From contig JAPMLR010000001.1 in assembly GCA_026410415.1 (NCBI GenBank), positions 682,001 to 746,000 of the forward strand: a stretch of DNA of 64,000 nucleotides, in the 5' to 3' direction. Below the pieces are notes generated by a model. That model was not told the origin of the DNA. It worked only from the letters and a program-made list of their open reading frames with translations, and ran no database searches. Positions 30,523 to 39,719 of the stretch are shown here, one piece after another. The stretch is from Denitratimonas yunnanensis (SeqCode). Its GTDB lineage: Bacteria > Pseudomonadota > Gammaproteobacteria > Xanthomonadales > Xanthomonadaceae. The translations under genes and the position numbers were made by a program. Numbering within the stretch: position 1 is the stretch's first letter; every line of letters starts with the position of its first letter.

Positions 30523-30569
30523 CGTGACATGCACGCCATGGCGCCTGTCGCGCGTCGTGCATTGTCACG
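30523..30569. repeat. imperfect inverted repeat downstream of the CoA pyrophosphatase gene
   Basis: CGTGACATGCACG (30523-30535) and CGTGCATTGTCACG (30556-30569) pair with a single bulged base around a 20-base loop. It lies just after the leftward CoA pyrophosphatase stop, where a terminator is expected, but no T-run follows. Confidence 0.45.
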
Positions 30570-30581
30570 GCGGCACGTGCG

Positions 30582-31220
30582 TCAGATGGCGGCGCCCAGT
30601 CGTCGCCCCAGATTGACCAGCATCGCGGCGGTCGCTCCCCAGATGCGGTGCGGCCCGACACGGTATTCCCAATAACTGCGCGGCCGCCCCATCCAGGTGC
30701 CACTCAGCGACACGATGCGCTCTCCGTTCAGCAGCGGCGCCAGCGGAACTTCGAAAGCATCAGCCACTTCGCCGGGATTGGGCACAATCCGATAGTCGGT
30801 CGGCAACCGTGCGACGACGGGCAACACCCGGAATCCGGTGATGGTGGCGTAGGGATCCAGATAACCGACCGGCTCGATCGCCTCCGGTTCCAGCGCCACT
30901 TCCTCCCACGCCTCGCGCAACGCGGCATGCAACGGCGAGCGGTCGCCCGGATCAATGCGTCCGCCGGGAAAACTCACCTGCCCGGCATGATGCTGAAGTG
31001 CATCGTTGCGACGTGTGAGCAACACGTGTGCCCCCTCGGCGCGTGGCACCAAGCCAACCAGAACGGCGGCATCGACCAGTGTGGATGGGGTCACCAGATC
31101 GGCAATCTCATCCAGATTCCATCCCGCGCCCGAGAGTTCGCCGTCCAGCGGCAGCAACGCCTGACGCAGCTGTTCGGGGCGGTCGAACGGGTCTGAAGGT
31201 CGCGGGGTACGGAGAATCAC
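30582..31220 (-). CDS. nudL: Nudix CoA pyrophosphatase
   Basis: A 212-residue protein starting with GTG. The Nudix box reads GGRIDPGDRSPLHAALREAW followed by EEV, with the UPF0035 signature just before it (LLTRRNDALQHHAGQVSFPG). This combination marks the NudL/YeaB subgroup that cleaves coenzyme A and acyl-CoAs to phosphopantetheine and 3',5'-ADP. It is a single gene upstream of the sulfurtransferase gene. Confidence 0.9.
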   Translation of the reverse strand: MILRTPRPSDPFDRPEQLRQALLPLDGELSGAGWNLDEIADLVTPSTLVDAAVLVGLVPRAEGAHVLLTRRNDALQHHAGQVSFPGGRIDPGDRSPLHAALREAWEEVALEPEAIEPVGYLDPYATITGFRVLPVVARLPTDYRIVPNPGEVADAFEVPLAPLLNGERIVSLSGTWMGRPRSYWEYRVGPHRIWGATAAMLVNLGRRLGAAI

Positions 31221-31245
31221 GGCACGAGAGTCAACGGAAAACGGA

Positions 31246-31279
31246 CACGGCCGGGGCGAGAATCCCGCGCCCGGCCGTG
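31246..31279 (-). terminator. terminator of FKBP gene
   Basis: CACGGCCGGG and CCCGGCCGTG form a 10-bp stem about 50 bases past the FKBP stop. On the minus strand it is followed by a T-rich GTCCGTTTTCCGTT, close to an intrinsic terminator. Confidence 0.6.
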
Positions 31280-31330
31280 CGAATCGTCATCTGGCGAACC
31301 GAGGCGGGACCGCCCGGTGCGCAACAGGGA

Positions 31331-32011
31331 TCACTTGACTTCAACCAGCTTCACGTCGAAAACCACGGCCTGACCCGGGCCGATCGGCGAACGCGGATTG
31401 TCGCCGTAGGCCTGATCCGGCGGCAGGAACACTTCCCAACGCGCACCCTGCGCCATCATCGGGAGGATCTGACGAAGGCCCGGCAGCGGCGATTCGGCGA
31501 CCGGAATGGTGACCGGCTCGTTGCCCTGATAGGTGCTGGCGAACTCCTGGCCGGTAGCCAGCGAGCCGCGGAAGTGCATCGTCACCGTGGAGTTGGCCGT
31601 CGGCTTGGCGCCGGTGCCGTTCTCGATCACGCGGTACTGGATGCCCGACGACAGGGTCTGCACGCCGGTCTTGCCACGGTTCTGGGCCAGGAACGCATCG
31701 CTCTTGCGCTTGTTCTCGGCGGAAGCCTTTTCGAACTCGGCACGCGCTTCGTCCACCAGTTTTTTCTGCATCGCTTCGAGCGCGGCACCCATCTGCTCAG
31801 GCGATACGGAAGGGTCACGCTTGGCGTATCCGTCCTGAATGGCGCGGGTCAGCGTCGTGAGGTCGATGTCCAGCTTCTGCTCGGTGATGTTGCGCCCCAT
31901 CTGGTAGCCCATCGCGTAGCTCAGCTTGCCCTTTTCGGACGTCGTGTCCTGCGCCAGCGCGGCGCCCATCGTCGTGGCCGCAAACAACGCGACCGTCCAG
32001 CGCAACTTCAT
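31331..32011 (-). CDS. exported FKBP-type peptidyl-prolyl cis-trans isomerase (Mip/FkpA-like)
   Basis: The product is 226 residues from ATG 32011, with AGGAG eight bases upstream. A signal peptide (1-20, ending ALA) is followed by the FKBP N-terminal dimerisation helix region (about 25-115, KLSYAMGYQMGRN through AENKRKSDAFLAQN). The FKBP catalytic domain then shows GIQYRVIENG, VTMHFRGSLATGQEFAST and AYGDNPRSPIGPGQA. Such proteins speed proline isomerisation in outer-membrane or secreted proteins in the periplasm. The start is divergent from the enoyl-CoA hydratase gene. Confidence 0.93.
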   Translation of the reverse strand: MKLRWTVALFAATTMGAALAQDTTSEKGKLSYAMGYQMGRNITEQKLDIDLTTLTRAIQDGYAKRDPSVSPEQMGAALEAMQKKLVDEARAEFEKASAENKRKSDAFLAQNRGKTGVQTLSSGIQYRVIENGTGAKPTANSTVTMHFRGSLATGQEFASTYQGNEPVTIPVAESPLPGLRQILPMMAQGARWEVFLPPDQAYGDNPRSPIGPGQAVVFDVKLVEVK

Positions 32012-32208
32012 ACGTAGCTCTCCTGAGTGAATCGACCAAACCGATGGCCGAAAGTAACGCGCTAGGATAGCGACGAACATCATGAACCGCCACTTGCCAG
32101 ACGCGCTGCCGGAAATTCCCGACCAGGCGCATCGACCTGCACAAGCGCAGGAAGGTTCCCGGCTACACTTTCCGGCCTCGTATCTCTCCGCAATTCCAGG
32201 AACCTGAC

Positions 32209-32991
32209 ATGCCATTCGAGAACCTCCTGATCGAAAACCTCGGTGCGGTCCGCCGCATCACCGTGAACCGCCCGGACAAGCTCAATGCACTCAATGCACA
32301 GACCCTGGCCGAACTGGATCGCGCCTTCGTGGCCGCCGGCGAGGACACCTCGGTACGTGTCGTCATCCTGCGTGGTGCCGGTGAAAAGGCATTCGTTGCC
32401 GGTGCGGACATCTCAGAACTGGCGGTGGTCACGCCGGTCCAAGCACGCGATTTCGCTCGTCATGGCCAGCGCACGATGCGCACCATCGAACTGCTCGGCA
32501 AGCCAGTCATCGCACAGGTCAACGGCTATGCCCTCGGTGGCGGCATGGAGCTGGCACTGGCCTGCCACTTGCGCATCGCCAGCGAGAAAGCACGATTCGG
32601 ACAGCCTGAAATCAACCTCGGGGTGCTTCCCGGCTTTGGCGGAACCCAGCGCCTGCTGCGCGTGACCGGTCGCGGCGTGGCATTGGAACTGTGCCTGATC
32701 GGCGCACAAATCGACGCGACGCGCGCCTACGAACTGAACATTGTCAACCGCGTGGTGGCTGCCGGAGAACTGGATACCGCCACATTGGCTTTGGCCGAGC
32801 AGCTGGCTGCGTCGGCGCCCGAGGCACTTCGCAGCATTCTCGATGCGGTGATCATCGGTGGCGAAGCCGATCTCGTCGGCGGGCTGGACTACGAAGCACA
32901 GGCCTTCGCCACCTGCGCTGCCACCGAAGACATGCGTGAAGGCACGCGTGCCTTCCTCGAGCGCCGCAAGGCGCAGTTCACCGGCAAGTAA
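32209..32991 (+). CDS. enoyl-CoA hydratase/isomerase
   Basis: A 260-residue crotonase-fold protein with both catalytic glutamates: GGGMELALAC and GQPEINLGVLPGFGGTQRL. The oxyanion-hole motif AFVAGADISE is also present. It is expected to hydrate 2-enoyl-CoAs in fatty acid degradation or short-chain acyl metabolism; the exact substrate is not readable. AGGAA lies six bases before the ATG. It precedes the Rnf-like genes by 18 bp in the same direction and frame, so transcription may run through. Confidence 0.9.
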   Translation: MPFENLLIENLGAVRRITVNRPDKLNALNAQTLAELDRAFVAAGEDTSVRVVILRGAGEKAFVAGADISELAVVTPVQARDFARHGQRTMRTIELLGKPVIAQVNGYALGGGMELALACHLRIASEKARFGQPEINLGVLPGFGGTQRLLRVTGRGVALELCLIGAQIDATRAYELNIVNRVVAAGELDTATLALAEQLAASAPEALRSILDAVIIGGEADLVGGLDYEAQAFATCAATEDMREGTRAFLERRKAQFTGK

Positions 32992-33009
32992 GCGGCTCCT
33001 TCGACAGTC

Positions 33010-33429
33010 ATGTCGGCCCTGCCCTGCATCCGCTGCGGCGAGTGTTCCGCAGTGTGCCCAGCCGGGATCCATCCACACCTCGTGCTGGCCGCGCTGCGGG
33101 GCGACGATCTGACCTCGGCGCGAGAGCGTGGTCTGGACCGGTGCTCCGGCTGTGGTCAGTGCGATGCGTACTGCCCCAGCCGGATTCCGCTGTCGGACAT
33201 CTTCGCCACGCAATTGGATGCGATCAGGCTCGACGAACACCGGCGGGCCTTCGCGCTCGCCGCACGTGAGCGGTATCGGTCGCGCGAGACGCGACTGCAG
33301 CGCGAGCGTGAGGAACACGCCGCGGAACGCGAGCGCCAGCGCACCGCCAACGCCTCGGCGCAGGCGGTCGCGGCCGCCTTGGCGCGAGCCAGGGCACGGC
33401 GACGTGACGGTGACAACCCGCCATCATGA
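33010..33429 (+). CDS. RnfC C-terminal-like dicluster ferredoxin
   Basis: The 139-residue protein corresponds to only the C-terminal third of RnfC/RsxC. It opens at the first 4Fe-4S motif CIRCGECSAVCP, has a second CSGCGQCDAYCP with PSRIPLSDIF after it, and ends in a charged helix (RERYRSRETRLQREREEHAA) like the RnfC tail. The NADH/flavin-binding and SLBB domains of RnfC (about 370 residues) are missing and are not encoded upstream; the enoyl-CoA hydratase is there instead. Its stop overlaps the RnfD-like start (ATGA). It probably carries electrons through two clusters, perhaps to the partner membrane protein. No strong ribosome site precedes the ATG. Confidence 0.75.
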   Translation: MSALPCIRCGECSAVCPAGIHPHLVLAALRGDDLTSARERGLDRCSGCGQCDAYCPSRIPLSDIFATQLDAIRLDEHRRAFALAARERYRSRETRLQREREEHAAERERQRTANASAQAVAAALARARARRRDGDNPPS

Positions 33430-34271
33430 GCCCATCGAACTTGCCCTTCTGGCGACGCAGCGTCATTGCACGATTCGCCTGCATTGCAGTGGCGATGCTG
33501 CCTGCCATTGCGCTGCACACCTGGAAGTTCGACCCCGGCCTGCCCGTGCGCTTCGCATGGCTGGCTGCGTTCGGCGCAGGCATGACGCTGCTGATCTCGG
33601 CATGGCCTCCCCCGAGCCCAGCTCGCCTTGGGCATGGGCAACCCGTGCGTCGGCGTGACCTGCTGCCCTCATCCTTGCTCGCTGCACTGACAGGCGCCGC
33701 GCTGCTGGCATCACTCTGGCCTGCAGGCGATCCAACGTGGCCGTCAGTGGCGGGATGGACGCTGGCACTCGCCGTTCAGCGCGCCCTGGGAGGCTGGGCG
33801 GTCAACCCGTTTCCTCCTGAGCTGATGGCGCTAGCCGTTGCCGTTGCGCTCGCTCGCTTCGTGTCCGGATCGGATGTCGCGCCGCCGCTGGTGTCGTTGT
33901 TCGATGCCGGCATCGTGGCGTCTGGCTGGATCGCGGCAGGCGTGCTGCTGGTACTGCTGCGTCTCCGGACCTGGCGGGCGCCCCTGGCGTTTTTCCTCCC
34001 CGTGTTGCTGGTGTGCTTTCAGGGAGGTATCGCAGCAACCAGCTTCGTGACCGCTGCCATCGTCGCATCGTTGGTCGTGGCAGACACCCGCCATCTGCCG
34101 GCGACTCGATCCGGCCAAATCGCCGTGGGTGCATTGGCCGGACTCGGCACCGCACTGTTGTGGTTCTCGGACGCACCACCAGTGGCAATCGCTTGCCCGT
34201 GCCTGCTCGCGTTTGCATTGAGCCCCTGGATTGAACGCGTCACCACGCCACGACTCGATTTGTCACCATGA
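33426..34271 (+). CDS. reduced RnfD-like membrane protein
   Basis: The 281-residue protein has about eight membrane segments and aligns by eye with RnfD/RsxD in order: AMLPAIALHTW, AALTGAALLASLWP, LGGWAVNPFPPELMAL (RnfD YGGLGxNPFNPAMxGY), WRAPLAFFLP, FVTAAIVASLVVADTRHLPA, AVGALAGLGTALL and PWIERVTTPR. RnfD is normally about 350 residues. The shortfall includes the segment with the ATPLD threonine that carries covalent FMN. A redox flavin is therefore unlikely. The gene overlaps both neighbours by four bases. Confidence 0.72.
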   Translation: MSPSNLPFWRRSVIARFACIAVAMLPAIALHTWKFDPGLPVRFAWLAAFGAGMTLLISAWPPPSPARLGHGQPVRRRDLLPSSLLAALTGAALLASLWPAGDPTWPSVAGWTLALAVQRALGGWAVNPFPPELMALAVAVALARFVSGSDVAPPLVSLFDAGIVASGWIAAGVLLVLLRLRTWRAPLAFFLPVLLVCFQGGIAATSFVTAAIVASLVVADTRHLPATRSGQIAVGALAGLGTALLWFSDAPPVAIACPCLLAFALSPWIERVTTPRLDLSP

Positions 34272-34909
34272 AGCCCGCCAACCGCACCGAAGTGTTCCGC
34301 CGTCTGGCGGAACTCGATCCACATCCGACCACCGAACTGGAATACACCACGCCATTCGAACTGTTGGTCGCAGTCACGCTCTCCGCGCAGGCCACGGATG
34401 TCGGCGTGAACAAAGCCACACGCAAACTGTTTCCTGTCGCAAACACGCCGCAGGCGATCCTCGATCTGGGCGAAGAAGGGCTGAAGCGCTACATATCCAG
34501 CATCGGTCTGTTCAACGCAAAAGCAAAGAACGTCATCGCCACCTGCCGCATCCTGATCGAGCAGCACGGTGGCGAGGTGCCTCGCGACCGGGCAGCGCTC
34601 GAAGCGCTGCCCGGCGTCGGCCGGAAGACCGCCAACGTGGTTCTGAACACGGCGTTCGGCGAACCGACCATCGCGGTGGACACCCACATCTTCCGCGTGT
34701 CCAACCGCACAGGCTTGGCGCCGGGGAAAAACGTGGCGGAGGTGGAACGCAAGTTGCTGCGCAATGTGCCCGCACAATACCGGCAGGACGCCCATCACTG
34801 GCTGATCCTGCACGGCCGCTACGTCTGCAAAGCGCGCAAGCCCGAGTGCCCGACCTGCGTCATCGCCGACGTGTGTGCGTACAAGCACAAGACACCGGCG
34901 CAAGACTGA
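34268..34909 (+). CDS. nth: endonuclease III (DNA glycosylase/AP lyase)
   Basis: A 213-residue protein of the expected length. The helix-hairpin-helix LPGVGRKTANVV carries the catalytic lysine, and VDTHIFRV carries the catalytic aspartate. The iron-sulfur loop is CKARKPECPTCVIADVC, an intact C-x6-C-x2-C-x5-C. It removes oxidised pyrimidines in base excision repair. The ATG overlaps the RnfD-like stop (ATGA), so it is translationally coupled. In enterobacteria nth is likewise the last gene of the rsx/rnf operon. Confidence 0.97.
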   Translation: MKPANRTEVFRRLAELDPHPTTELEYTTPFELLVAVTLSAQATDVGVNKATRKLFPVANTPQAILDLGEEGLKRYISSIGLFNAKAKNVIATCRILIEQHGGEVPRDRAALEALPGVGRKTANVVLNTAFGEPTIAVDTHIFRVSNRTGLAPGKNVAEVERKLLRNVPAQYRQDAHHWLILHGRYVCKARKPECPTCVIADVCAYKHKTPAQD

Positions 34910-35095
34910 TTCCGTAGGTATTCCTGGCCATATCGCGATCGATTCCGCGCCGCAGAATCACCGCGAGCCGGAACAGGTGAAAACAAGTGCACGCAAGCCG
35001 CCTGGCGTGATGGCAGGGGCGAGCACCCACGGTACGAACATCGTCCACCGGGAGAGCATCGAACCCGGATGCGGGCAACGGCGAAGCCGTCGAGA

Positions 35096-35114
35096 CTGTC
35101 ATCAAGACGTAACA
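35096..35114 (+). promoter_or_regulatory. PHO box (PhoB site) before pstS
   Basis: CTGTCATCAAGACGTAAC begins 81 bases before pstS. The first half is a perfect CTGTCAT; the second half, one 11-base turn on, keeps G, T, A and C of the consensus. Position ahead of the pst operon makes phosphate-starvation control by PhoB very likely. phoB/phoR are not in the window. Confidence 0.7.
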
Positions 35115-35176
35115 AAAACATCATTTCATGGTGACTTTCCCGGCTGCGTGCCGCTTTCCGCTTGCGAGAAACCCGA

Positions 35177-36253
35177 ATGAGCCCGATCACCCGCAACCTT
35201 CGACTGCTGGTGCTTTTCTTCATGTTCACGCTGGCGGCCTGCCAGCCTTCCGGCAAGGACGGCAGCACAGAGAGCCGGGACGCAGCCCCTGCGGATGGCA
35301 TCGCTCGCAACATCACCGGTGCGGGTGCCTCGTTCGTGTATCCGGTCATGGCCAAGTGGTCCGCCGACTACCGCGCCGAGAACGGGCGGCAGGTGAATTA
35401 CCAGTCGGTCGGTTCCGGTGGCGGCATCGCGCAGATCAAGGCCGGTACGGTGGACTTCGGCTCATCCGATGCGCCGCTGTCACCCGCGGAACTGGAAAGT
35501 GCCGGTCTGGCGCAATTTCCGTCGGTCATCGGCGGCGTGGTGCCGGTGGTCAACATCGACGGCATCTCGCCCGGCGCGCTGCGCCTGACCGGCCCATTGT
35601 TGGCCGACATTTTCCTGGCCAGGGTCACGCGCTGGAATGATGCCGCGCTGCTTGAACTCAATCCCGATCTGGCACTGCCCGATCAGGCGATCACCGTGGT
35701 GCATCGTGCCGATGGATCGGGCACCACGTTCAACTTCGCCAATTACCTGTCCAAGGTCAGTCCCGACTGGAAAGCCGGTCCCGGTGAGGGCACGGCAGTG
35801 AAGTGGCCAAGCGGTATCGGTGGCAAGGGCAACGAAGGCGTGGCTGCCTATGTGAAACAGGTCAAGGGCAGCATCGGCTATGTCGAATTCTCCTATGCCA
35901 AGCAGAACGCGATGTCGCATGTCTCGCTGCAAAACGCAGCCGGCCATTTCGTCGAACCCACTGCGGGAAGCTTTGCCGCCGCCGCCGAGAGTGCGGATTG
36001 GGAGAATGCACGCGACTTCAGCCTCGTGCTGACCGATGCGCCGGGCGCCGATGCCTGGCCAATCGCCGCGACCAACTTCATCCTCGTGCATCGCGTACCG
36101 AAAGACGCCAGCCGCGGCGCCGCAACGCAGGCCTTCTTCGAATGGATCTACGCCAATGGCGACGCGCAGGCGGACGCGCTGGACTATGTGCCGCTGCCCG
36201 ATGCGCTGGTGACGCGCATCCGGACGTATTGGCAGGCCACGCCGGGTACGTGA
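35177..36253 (+). CDS. pstS: phosphate ABC transporter substrate-binding lipoprotein
   Basis: The 358-residue protein starts at ATG 35177; a TTG at 35162 is a weaker alternative. The signal sequence ends at TLAAC, so Cys22 is lipidated, unlike the soluble PstS of E. coli. Phosphate-site motifs are GAGASFVYPVM, SVGSGGGIAQI, DFGSSDAPLS and HRADGSGTTFNF. It binds inorganic phosphate in the periplasm and passes it to PstCA. It heads pstSCAB-phoU behind a PHO box, with seven bases before pstC. Confidence 0.96.
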   Translation: MSPITRNLRLLVLFFMFTLAACQPSGKDGSTESRDAAPADGIARNITGAGASFVYPVMAKWSADYRAENGRQVNYQSVGSGGGIAQIKAGTVDFGSSDAPLSPAELESAGLAQFPSVIGGVVPVVNIDGISPGALRLTGPLLADIFLARVTRWNDAALLELNPDLALPDQAITVVHRADGSGTTFNFANYLSKVSPDWKAGPGEGTAVKWPSGIGGKGNEGVAAYVKQVKGSIGYVEFSYAKQNAMSHVSLQNAAGHFVEPTAGSFAAAAESADWENARDFSLVLTDAPGADAWPIAATNFILVHRVPKDASRGAATQAFFEWIYANGDAQADALDYVPLPDALVTRIRTYWQATPGT

Positions 36254-36260
36254 TACGTCG

Positions 36261-37238
36261 ATGAGACCGATCGTGATTCCATCGCAAGCCGTCACCATGA
36301 ACCGGCGAGAGCGGCGTGACGCGCGCGCCGATCGCGCGTTCCGTCTGGCCATGACCAGCGCCGGACTCATCGTCCTGGCGCTGCTGCTGGGCGCTGCGGC
36401 CTCCATGCTGTGGGGCGGACGCGAGGCGCTGGCCACGTTCGGGCTGGACTTCTTCGGCATCGCCGACTGGGATGTCGGCGCCCGCCGCTTCGGTGCGCTG
36501 GTGCCGATCTACGGCACGCTGGCCAGCGCAACGATCGCGCTTCTGATCGCGGTGCCGGTGAGCTTCGGGATCGCGGTATTCCTCACCGAGCTCGCGCCCC
36601 GCCGGCTGCGCAATGCCATCGGCGCGGCGATCGAGCTGCTGGCCGGCATCCCGTCGATCATCTACGGCATGTGGGGCCTGTTCGTGCTCGCGCCGATGCT
36701 GGGCCAGCATGTCTATCCGTGGCTCAACGAACACCTGGGCCAGATCCCGGTGGCCGGCCGTCTGTTCCAGGGTCCGCCGCTGGGCATCGGCATGCTGACC
36801 GCCGGGCTGGTGCTGGCGATCATGGTGATCCCGTTCATCGCCTCGGTGATGCGCGAAGTGTTCCTGACCGTGCCTTCGCGCCTGAAGGAATCGGCCTACG
36901 CGCTGGGTTCCACCACGTGGGAAGTGGTCTGGGACGTGGTCGTTCCCTACACCCGTTCGGCGGTGATCGGCGGCATCTTTCTCGGGCTGGGACGTGCGCT
37001 GGGCGAAACCATGGCCGTCACCTTCGTGATCGGCAATGCGTATTCGCTGTCGGCGGCCCTGCTGGAGCCCGGCTCGTCGATTGCCTCGACGATCGCCAAC
37101 GAATTCGCCGAAGCGGTCGATCCGCTGCACCGTTCCTCGTTGCTGGCGCTGGGCTTCGTGTTGTTCCTTCTGACCTTCACGGTGCTCGCGCTGGCTCGCC
37201 TGATGCTGCGCAGACTGCAACGCAAGGAGGGCCGCTGA
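36261..37238 (+). CDS. pstC: phosphate ABC transporter permease PstC
   Basis: The 325-residue inner-membrane protein has six hydrophobic segments. Characteristic parts are GTLASATIALLIAVPVSFGI, AGIPSIIYGMWGL and the ABC-permease EAA loop ESAYALGSTTWEVVWDVVVP. It forms the phosphate channel with PstA. ATG 36261 is seven bases after pstS; ATG 36297 is also possible. The stop overlaps the pstA start (TGATG). Confidence 0.95.
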   Translation: MRPIVIPSQAVTMNRRERRDARADRAFRLAMTSAGLIVLALLLGAAASMLWGGREALATFGLDFFGIADWDVGARRFGALVPIYGTLASATIALLIAVPVSFGIAVFLTELAPRRLRNAIGAAIELLAGIPSIIYGMWGLFVLAPMLGQHVYPWLNEHLGQIPVAGRLFQGPPLGIGMLTAGLVLAIMVIPFIASVMREVFLTVPSRLKESAYALGSTTWEVVWDVVVPYTRSAVIGGIFLGLGRALGETMAVTFVIGNAYSLSAALLEPGSSIASTIANEFAEAVDPLHRSSLLALGFVLFLLTFTVLALARLMLRRLQRKEGR

Positions 37239-38107
37239 TGCAGCCGCTTACCGCTTCGCCAGCGCGTCAATTGCGCCGTCGCGCCACCAATCTCGCGGCA
37301 ATGGCGCTTTCGTTTCTCGCCACCGTGTTCGGGTTGGCATTTCTCGCATGGATCGTCTGGACCACGCTGAGTCGTGGCATGGCGGCACTGAATCTGGACC
37401 TGTTCACCCAGATGACGCCGCCACCAAACGAAGCCGGCGGCCTGCTCAACGCCTTCTTCGGCAGTGCCGTCATCAGTGCAATGGCCATCGGCATCGGCAC
37501 GCCGGTCGGCATCGCCGCCGGCTTGTGGCTGGCCGAGTACGCACGCGCCACCCGGTTGGGCGCGACGGTCCGCTTCGTCAACGACATCCTGCTGTCGGCA
37601 CCGTCCATCGTGCTGGGCCTTTTCATCTATGCCCTGGTGGTGCTTCCGATGGGCCACTTCTCCGCGTTCGCCGGCGCCATCGCGCTGGCATTGGTGGCCT
37701 TGCCGGTGATCGTGCGCACCACCGACGAAATGCTCGCACTGGTGCCGACGCAGATGCGCGAAGCCGCGCTGTCGCTCGGTATCCCGCAATGGAAGGTGAC
37801 GATGCAGATCCTGTTCCGCGCCGCGCGTCCGGGCATCGTCACCGGCATCCTGCTGGCATTGGCCCGGATTTCCGGTGAAACCGCGCCACTGCTGTTCACT
37901 GCCTACAACAACCAATTCTGGAGCACCAACCTGATGGAACCGATGGCCAACGTGCCGATGGTGATCTACCAGTACGCGCTCAGCCCGTTCGCGAGCTGGA
38001 ACGCACTGGCCTGGGCCGGTGCCCTGATCGTCATGCTGTTCGTACTCACCCTGAGCCTCGTGGCCCGCGCGATCCTGCTGCGCCACCGGATGCCTGCCCA
38101 TGATTGA
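37238..38107 (+). CDS. pstA: phosphate ABC transporter permease PstA
   Basis: The 289-residue inner-membrane protein starts at the ATG overlapping the pstC stop, with AGGAGG at 37225-37230 as ribosome site. Six membrane segments are visible, with [17 protein letters not shown] and the EAA loop [20 protein letters not shown]. Its last eight bases overlap pstB. Together with PstC it makes the translocation path. Confidence 0.95.
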   Translation: MQPLTASPARQLRRRATNLAAMALSFLATVFGLAFLAWIVWTTLSRGMAALNLDLFTQMTPPPNEAGGLLNAFFGSAVISAMAIGIGTPVGIAAGLWLAEYARATRLGATVRFVNDILLSAPSIVLGLFIYALVVLPMGHFSAFAGAIALALVALPVIVRTTDEMLALVPTQMREAALSLGIPQWKVTMQILFRAARPGIVTGILLALARISGETAPLLFTAYNNQFWSTNLMEPMANVPMVIYQYALSPFASWNALAWAGALIVMLFVLTLSLVARAILLRHRMPAHD

Positions 38108-38903
38108 GACCCATGCCCATACTGCACCCCGCGACAACGCTTCGCCGGAAAGCGTGAAGCTCGCTGCCCGCAACATCCGCTTCCACTACGACGATGCGCC
38201 GGCGCTGCACGGCATCGACCTGGACGTGCCGGAACACCGCGTCACCGCGTTGATCGGGCCATCCGGCTGCGGCAAGTCGACCCTGTTGCGCGTGTTCAAC
38301 CGCATCTTCGAGCTGTATCCGGGACAGCGCGCCGAGGGCGAAGTCCTGCTGGACGGAGTGAACGTGCTGGCACGCGGCTACCCGCTGTCGCGCCTGCGCA
38401 GCCGCATCGGCATGGTGTTCCAGAAGCCGGTACCGTTCCCGATGACGATCTACGACAACATCGCCTACGGCATCTCGCATTACGAAAAACTGCCGCGCGC
38501 CGAGATGGACGCCAAGGTCGAAGCCGCGCTGACCCGCGCTGCGCTCTGGGACGAGGTCAAGGACAAGCTGAAGAAATCCGCGCTGGGTCTTTCCGGCGGG
38601 CAGCAGCAGCGCCTGTGCATCGCGCGTGCGATCGCGATCGAGCCGGAGGTGCTCCTGTTCGACGAGCCCACGTCGGCGCTGGACCCGATCGCCACCGCAC
38701 GCATCGAGCAGCTGATCGAGGAACTCAAGCACCAGTTCACGATCCTGATCGTGACCCACAACATGCAGCAGGCGGCGCGCTGTTCCGACTACACCGCCTT
38801 CATGTATCTGGGCGAGCTGGTTGAACGCGGCCGCACCGACCAGATATTCACCCGTCCGACGCAGAAACGGACCGAGGACTACATCACCGGGAGATTCGGA
38901 TGA
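38100..38903 (+). CDS. pstB: phosphate ABC transporter ATP-binding protein
   Basis: The 267-residue protein has the Walker [10 protein letters not shown], the Q-loop [11 protein letters not shown], the signature [14 protein letters not shown] and the Walker [13 protein letters not shown]. The [16 protein letters not shown] stretch is the PstB form. It drives phosphate import with ATP. The stop overlaps phoU by four bases. Confidence 0.97.
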   Translation: MIETHAHTAPRDNASPESVKLAARNIRFHYDDAPALHGIDLDVPEHRVTALIGPSGCGKSTLLRVFNRIFELYPGQRAEGEVLLDGVNVLARGYPLSRLRSRIGMVFQKPVPFPMTIYDNIAYGISHYEKLPRAEMDAKVEAALTRAALWDEVKDKLKKSALGLSGGQQQRLCIARAIAIEPEVLLFDEPTSALDPIATARIEQLIEELKHQFTILIVTHNMQQAARCSDYTAFMYLGELVERGRTDQIFTRPTQKRTEDYITGRFG

Positions 38904-39598
38904 ATCACGAGCACATCATCAAGAGTTACGACGAGGAACTGACCCGGCTCACCGGCGAAATCGTGCGCATGGGCGAACTGGCTGCCTACCAGCTGGGCGC
39001 GGCGATGGACGTACTCGACCGACGCGACACCCGCGCGGCCGAGCGTGTCATCGCAAACGACGACGCCATCGACGCACTGGAAGGCGCCATCAGCCATGAC
39101 GTGCTGCAACTGCTCGTCCGTCGCCAGCCGATGGCGCGCGACCTGCGCGAAGTGCTTGCCGCACTGCGCATCTCCGCCGCGATCGAGCGCATCGGCGACT
39201 ACGCAGCCAATGTGGCCAAGCGCAGCACCGCGCTGAACCGGCACGCACCGGTGCCGGCCGCACAGGACATCCGCGCACTGGCCACGCTGGCCATCGAACT
39301 GCTGCAGAAGGTACTGGTCGCCTACCGCGACCGCGATGCCGAGGCCGCCGACATGGTGCGTCGCCGCGATGCCGAGCTGGATACGCTGCATACTCAGGTA
39401 TTCCGCGAACTGCTGGACGACATGGCACGCGACCCGAGCACCATCCCCTCCTGCGCGCACCTGCTGTTCATCGCCAAGAACATCGAGCGCATCGGCGACC
39501 ACGCGACCAACATCGCCGAGAACGTCTGGTTTCTCGTGCATGGCGAAGAACCACAGGAGGCCCGCCCCAAGAGCGACGAGAGCAGCCAGATGGCGTGA
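38900..39598 (+). CDS. phoU: phosphate regulon signalling protein PhoU
   Basis: A 232-residue helical protein with two PhoU repeats, each ending in the metal-cluster motif: [13 protein letters not shown] and [13 protein letters not shown]. It links the Pst transporter to the PhoR kinase and represses the Pho response when phosphate is plentiful. Last gene of the operon; no clear terminator follows before the sulfotransferase promoter. Confidence 0.96.
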   Translation: MNHEHIIKSYDEELTRLTGEIVRMGELAAYQLGAAMDVLDRRDTRAAERVIANDDAIDALEGAISHDVLQLLVRRQPMARDLREVLAALRISAAIERIGDYAANVAKRSTALNRHAPVPAAQDIRALATLAIELLQKVLVAYRDRDAEAADMVRRRDAELDTLHTQVFRELLDDMARDPSTIPSCAHLLFIAKNIERIGDHATNIAENVWFLVHGEEPQEARPKSDESSQMA

Positions 39599-39647
39599 CA
39601 CGATGGACAGCCCCCCCTGGTGGCGACGCCCGGCCTTTCCGCTCGGG

Positions 39648-39653
39648 TATAGT
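39648..39653 (+). promoter_or_regulatory. possible -10 box of the sulfotransferase gene
   Basis: TATAGT lies 50 bases after phoU and about 70 before the first in-frame start of the sulfotransferase. A matching -35 is not evident. Confidence 0.35.
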
Positions 39654-39719
39654 CCTGCGCCAACCATGCCGAGCGAGGGCGCCGCTCATGCCAGTCGATG
39701 AACTGAATGCAGAATCCCT

